From Pseudomonadota bacterium (GTDB lineage Bacteria > SZUA-182 > DTGQ01): 6,482 bases of DNA. The notes beneath the pieces were generated by a model that saw only the letters and a program-made list of their open reading frames with translations, was not told the DNA's origin and did no database searches. The stretch spans positions 1-6,482 of the forward strand of contig JAUWIR010000270.1 of the NCBI GenBank assembly GCA_030605265.1, read 5' to 3'. Of the stretch, positions 5,464 to 6,482 are shown in pieces; the stretch's first letter is position 1, and each line of letters opens with the position of its first letter. The position numbers were made by a program, and so were the translations under genes.

Positions 5464-6117
5464 TTAATGCCCATAATTAAACAAATAATCAAGAGATGAC
5501 ATATAAGGTTCAAATGATTCAAATAGCTGGTGATAGTCATGATGAATATAATTTTGAAATTGTAACTTAATTCCTTCTTTTTCAAATTTTTGATATTTCA
5601 TATAATTTTTACCACCTGCACCAGCCAGATAAGTGTCGGCATTAAATATTTTACATATATCAATGAGTCTGTCCGTAGCCTCCTCCCTGAGAGCGGGTAA
5701 GCTACTTGCCAAAATAATTTTGCTATTTATTTGAAATAAATTTTTTATTAGCTTGATTGTATCATAATTTAGATCTGAAAGTAATTTATACTCTGAGCTA
5801 TAAAGGTCCTCTAATAATGGACATAATTCACCAAAAAAAGGAGCTTTCCCATAATTTGTCTTAATAGAGTGTAAATGCTTTTTTTTCCAATTAAGGGTAT
5901 TATTAATTTTCACCTCATTAATTTTATCTCCAAAACGAAAACACACTGGAACAGTTAACCATTGCCATCCGGAAGAAGTTTTAATCTTGTTTCTATTTTG
6001 AAATTCATTCTTCTTAAATTGTACGGTATCTAAAAGAATAAAAAGATCAACTTTGGCCATTTTATCAAAATAACCAAGCCAGGGCATAAATTGTGGTTGG
6101 TGAACAGCAATTTTCAT
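5464..6117 (-). CDS. WbqC family protein
   Basis: The 217-residue protein matches the WbqC-like family throughout. It has HQPQFMPWLGYFDKM (6-20), VDLFILLDTVQF (23-34), NRNKIKT (41-47), GWQWLTVPV (50-58) and WKKKHLHSIKTNYGKAPFF (77-95). AGAGGKNYM (165-173) and the final SSLDYLFNYG (207-216) complete the pattern. Family members occur in O-antigen and exopolysaccharide clusters, often beside sugar aminotransferases, and are thought to modify amino sugars. The biochemical role is not firmly settled and nothing here decides it. It appears full length and cytoplasmic. AGGA (6131-6134) sits 13 bases before the ATG, a rather distant RBS. It is followed on the same strand by the transposase island and then the DegT-family gene, suggesting the two were once adjacent. 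The intergenic region upstream contains a large hairpin. Confidence 0.92.
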   Translation of the reverse strand: MKIAVHQPQFMPWLGYFDKMAKVDLFILLDTVQFKKNEFQNRNKIKTSSGWQWLTVPVCFRFGDKINEVKINNTLNWKKKHLHSIKTNYGKAPFFGELCPLLEDLYSSEYKLLSDLNYDTIKLIKNLFQINSKIILASSLPALREEATDRLIDICKIFNADTYLAGAGGKNYMKYQKFEKEGIKLQFQNYIHHDYHQLFESFEPYMSSLDYLFNYGH

Positions 6118-6160
6118 AAGACTTATCTTATCCTAAAAAGAAAACATAACAATTCAGCTT

Positions 6161-6228
6161 ACCACGGAGGCACAGAGACACAGAGAAAAATCAATAGATA
6201 AACCTCAGTGCCTCTGTGTCTCCGTGGT
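6161..6228. repeat. 25-bp inverted repeat (CACGGAG/CACAGAG type) between ligase-like gene and wbqC
   Basis: The left arm (6161-6185) and right arm (6204-6228) are reverse complements at 22 of 25 positions, around an 18-base spacer. One of the three exceptions is a G-T pair. Each arm is itself three 8-base units of the form NCAC(A/G)GAG. Outside the stem AATTCA (6151-6156) pairs with TGAATT (6228-6233) after a 4-base bulge. No T run follows on either strand, so it is not a standard intrinsic terminator. Similar CACGGAG-rich palindromes are dispersed in many environmental genomes, and it may be a REP/MITE-like element. Confidence 0.85.
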
Positions 6229-6242
6229 GAATTATTAAGATC

Positions 6243-6252
6243 TAAGCGCTTA
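6243..6252. repeat. Perfect 10-bp palindrome after the ligase-like stop codon
   Basis: TAAGCGCTTA is a perfect palindrome 5 bases past the stop codon of the partial gene. It is too short to call an operator or terminator; reported as seen. Confidence 0.3.
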
Positions 6253-6257
6253 TCAGT

Positions 6258-6482
6258 TTAATTCGAATTTTGTAAACTAAATACCGGAGTTGGTGTTTCA
6301 ATTAGGTAAGGATAGGAATAAACCTTCCGGAACATAGGCACCTTTATTTTCTCATCAACACTGAATTTACTATAACTGCACAAAAGGGCTAAAAACATCC
6401 AATAGGGTTCACTTATCCTGACAATATAAAAAGTGGTTGCACCTAATCCATGAAAGAGTAAGCCTATTGTTCCACAAAGAAG
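6258..6482 (-). CDS. Probable O-antigen ligase/polymerase (Wzy/WaaL-like), C-terminal fragment
   Basis: On the minus strand an uninterrupted frame enters at the right edge and ends with TAA at 6260-6258, leaving 74 residues. It begins LLCGTIGLLFHGLGATTFYI followed by VRISEPYWMFLALLCSY, then a polar tail ending SLQNSN. Two short hydrophobic segments separated by an F/H-rich, R-containing turn and an 'xxYW' segment are typical of the last membrane helices of O-antigen ligase/polymerase proteins. Members join polysaccharide repeat units or attach them to lipid A core, on the periplasmic side of the inner membrane. With only the C-terminus visible, another multi-membrane polysaccharide protein such as a flippase is possible. 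It is followed after 140 bases by wbqC on the same strand. Confidence 0.6.
   Translation of the reverse strand, partial: LLCGTIGLLFHGLGATTFYIVRISEPYWMFLALLCSYSKFSVDEKIKVPMFRKVYSYPYLIETPTPVFSLQNSN

Overview
This is an AT-rich window from a surface-polysaccharide (O-antigen or exopolysaccharide) gene cluster. The organism is probably an uncultivated Gram-negative bacterium: there is a WecA-type lipid-carrier initiating transferase, a WbqC protein and what looks like the end of an O-antigen ligase/polymerase. Scattered REP-like palindromes, a REP-associated tyrosine transposase and 'CACGGAG/CACAGAG' repeats are common in low-GC environmental lineages. I cannot fix the phylum from this sequence; Omnitrophota- or Cloacimonadota-like groups are only a guess.

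Layout. Positions 1-159 (+) hold the last 52 codons of a radical-SAM/SPASM protein. A tight plus-strand operon follows: a GT4 glycosyltransferase (248-1459), a PIG-L/LmbE-type deacetylase starting at the next base (1460-2083), and a WecA/TagO-family polyprenyl-phosphate sugar-phosphate transferase (2092-3318). Only 8 bases separate it from a convergent minus-strand run. In transcription order that run is: the 3' end of a probable O-antigen ligase/polymerase (6482-6258), an intergenic 25-bp inverted repeat, a WbqC family gene (6117-5464), a transposase/REP island (about 5457-4554), an 8-bp minisatellite (4487-4393), and a DegT/DnrJ/EryC1/StrS aminotransferase (4376-3327).

How the genes fit together (inference). 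The WecA homologue would load the first sugar-1-phosphate on undecaprenyl phosphate. The GT4 enzyme would extend it, and the PIG-L protein could remove an N-acetyl group from a GlcNAc-like residue. The DegT enzyme would make an amino sugar or amino-acid-type intermediate, WbqC probably takes part in decorating it, and the ligase/polymerase homologue would assemble or attach the chain.

The most unusual part is the island at 4554-5457. It has one apparently intact REP-associated transposase flanked by two truncated copies in the same orientation. At one site just after the HxH motif, the three copies carry zero (5406/5407), one (4622-4654) and two (4950-5038) REP-like palindrome units. In the intact gene the two units are translated as a 30-residue in-frame insert. 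The nearby 8-bp repeat sits immediately 5' of the aminotransferase start and could vary in length. No CRISPR array, tRNA or rRNA was seen, and no wholly new system is evident.
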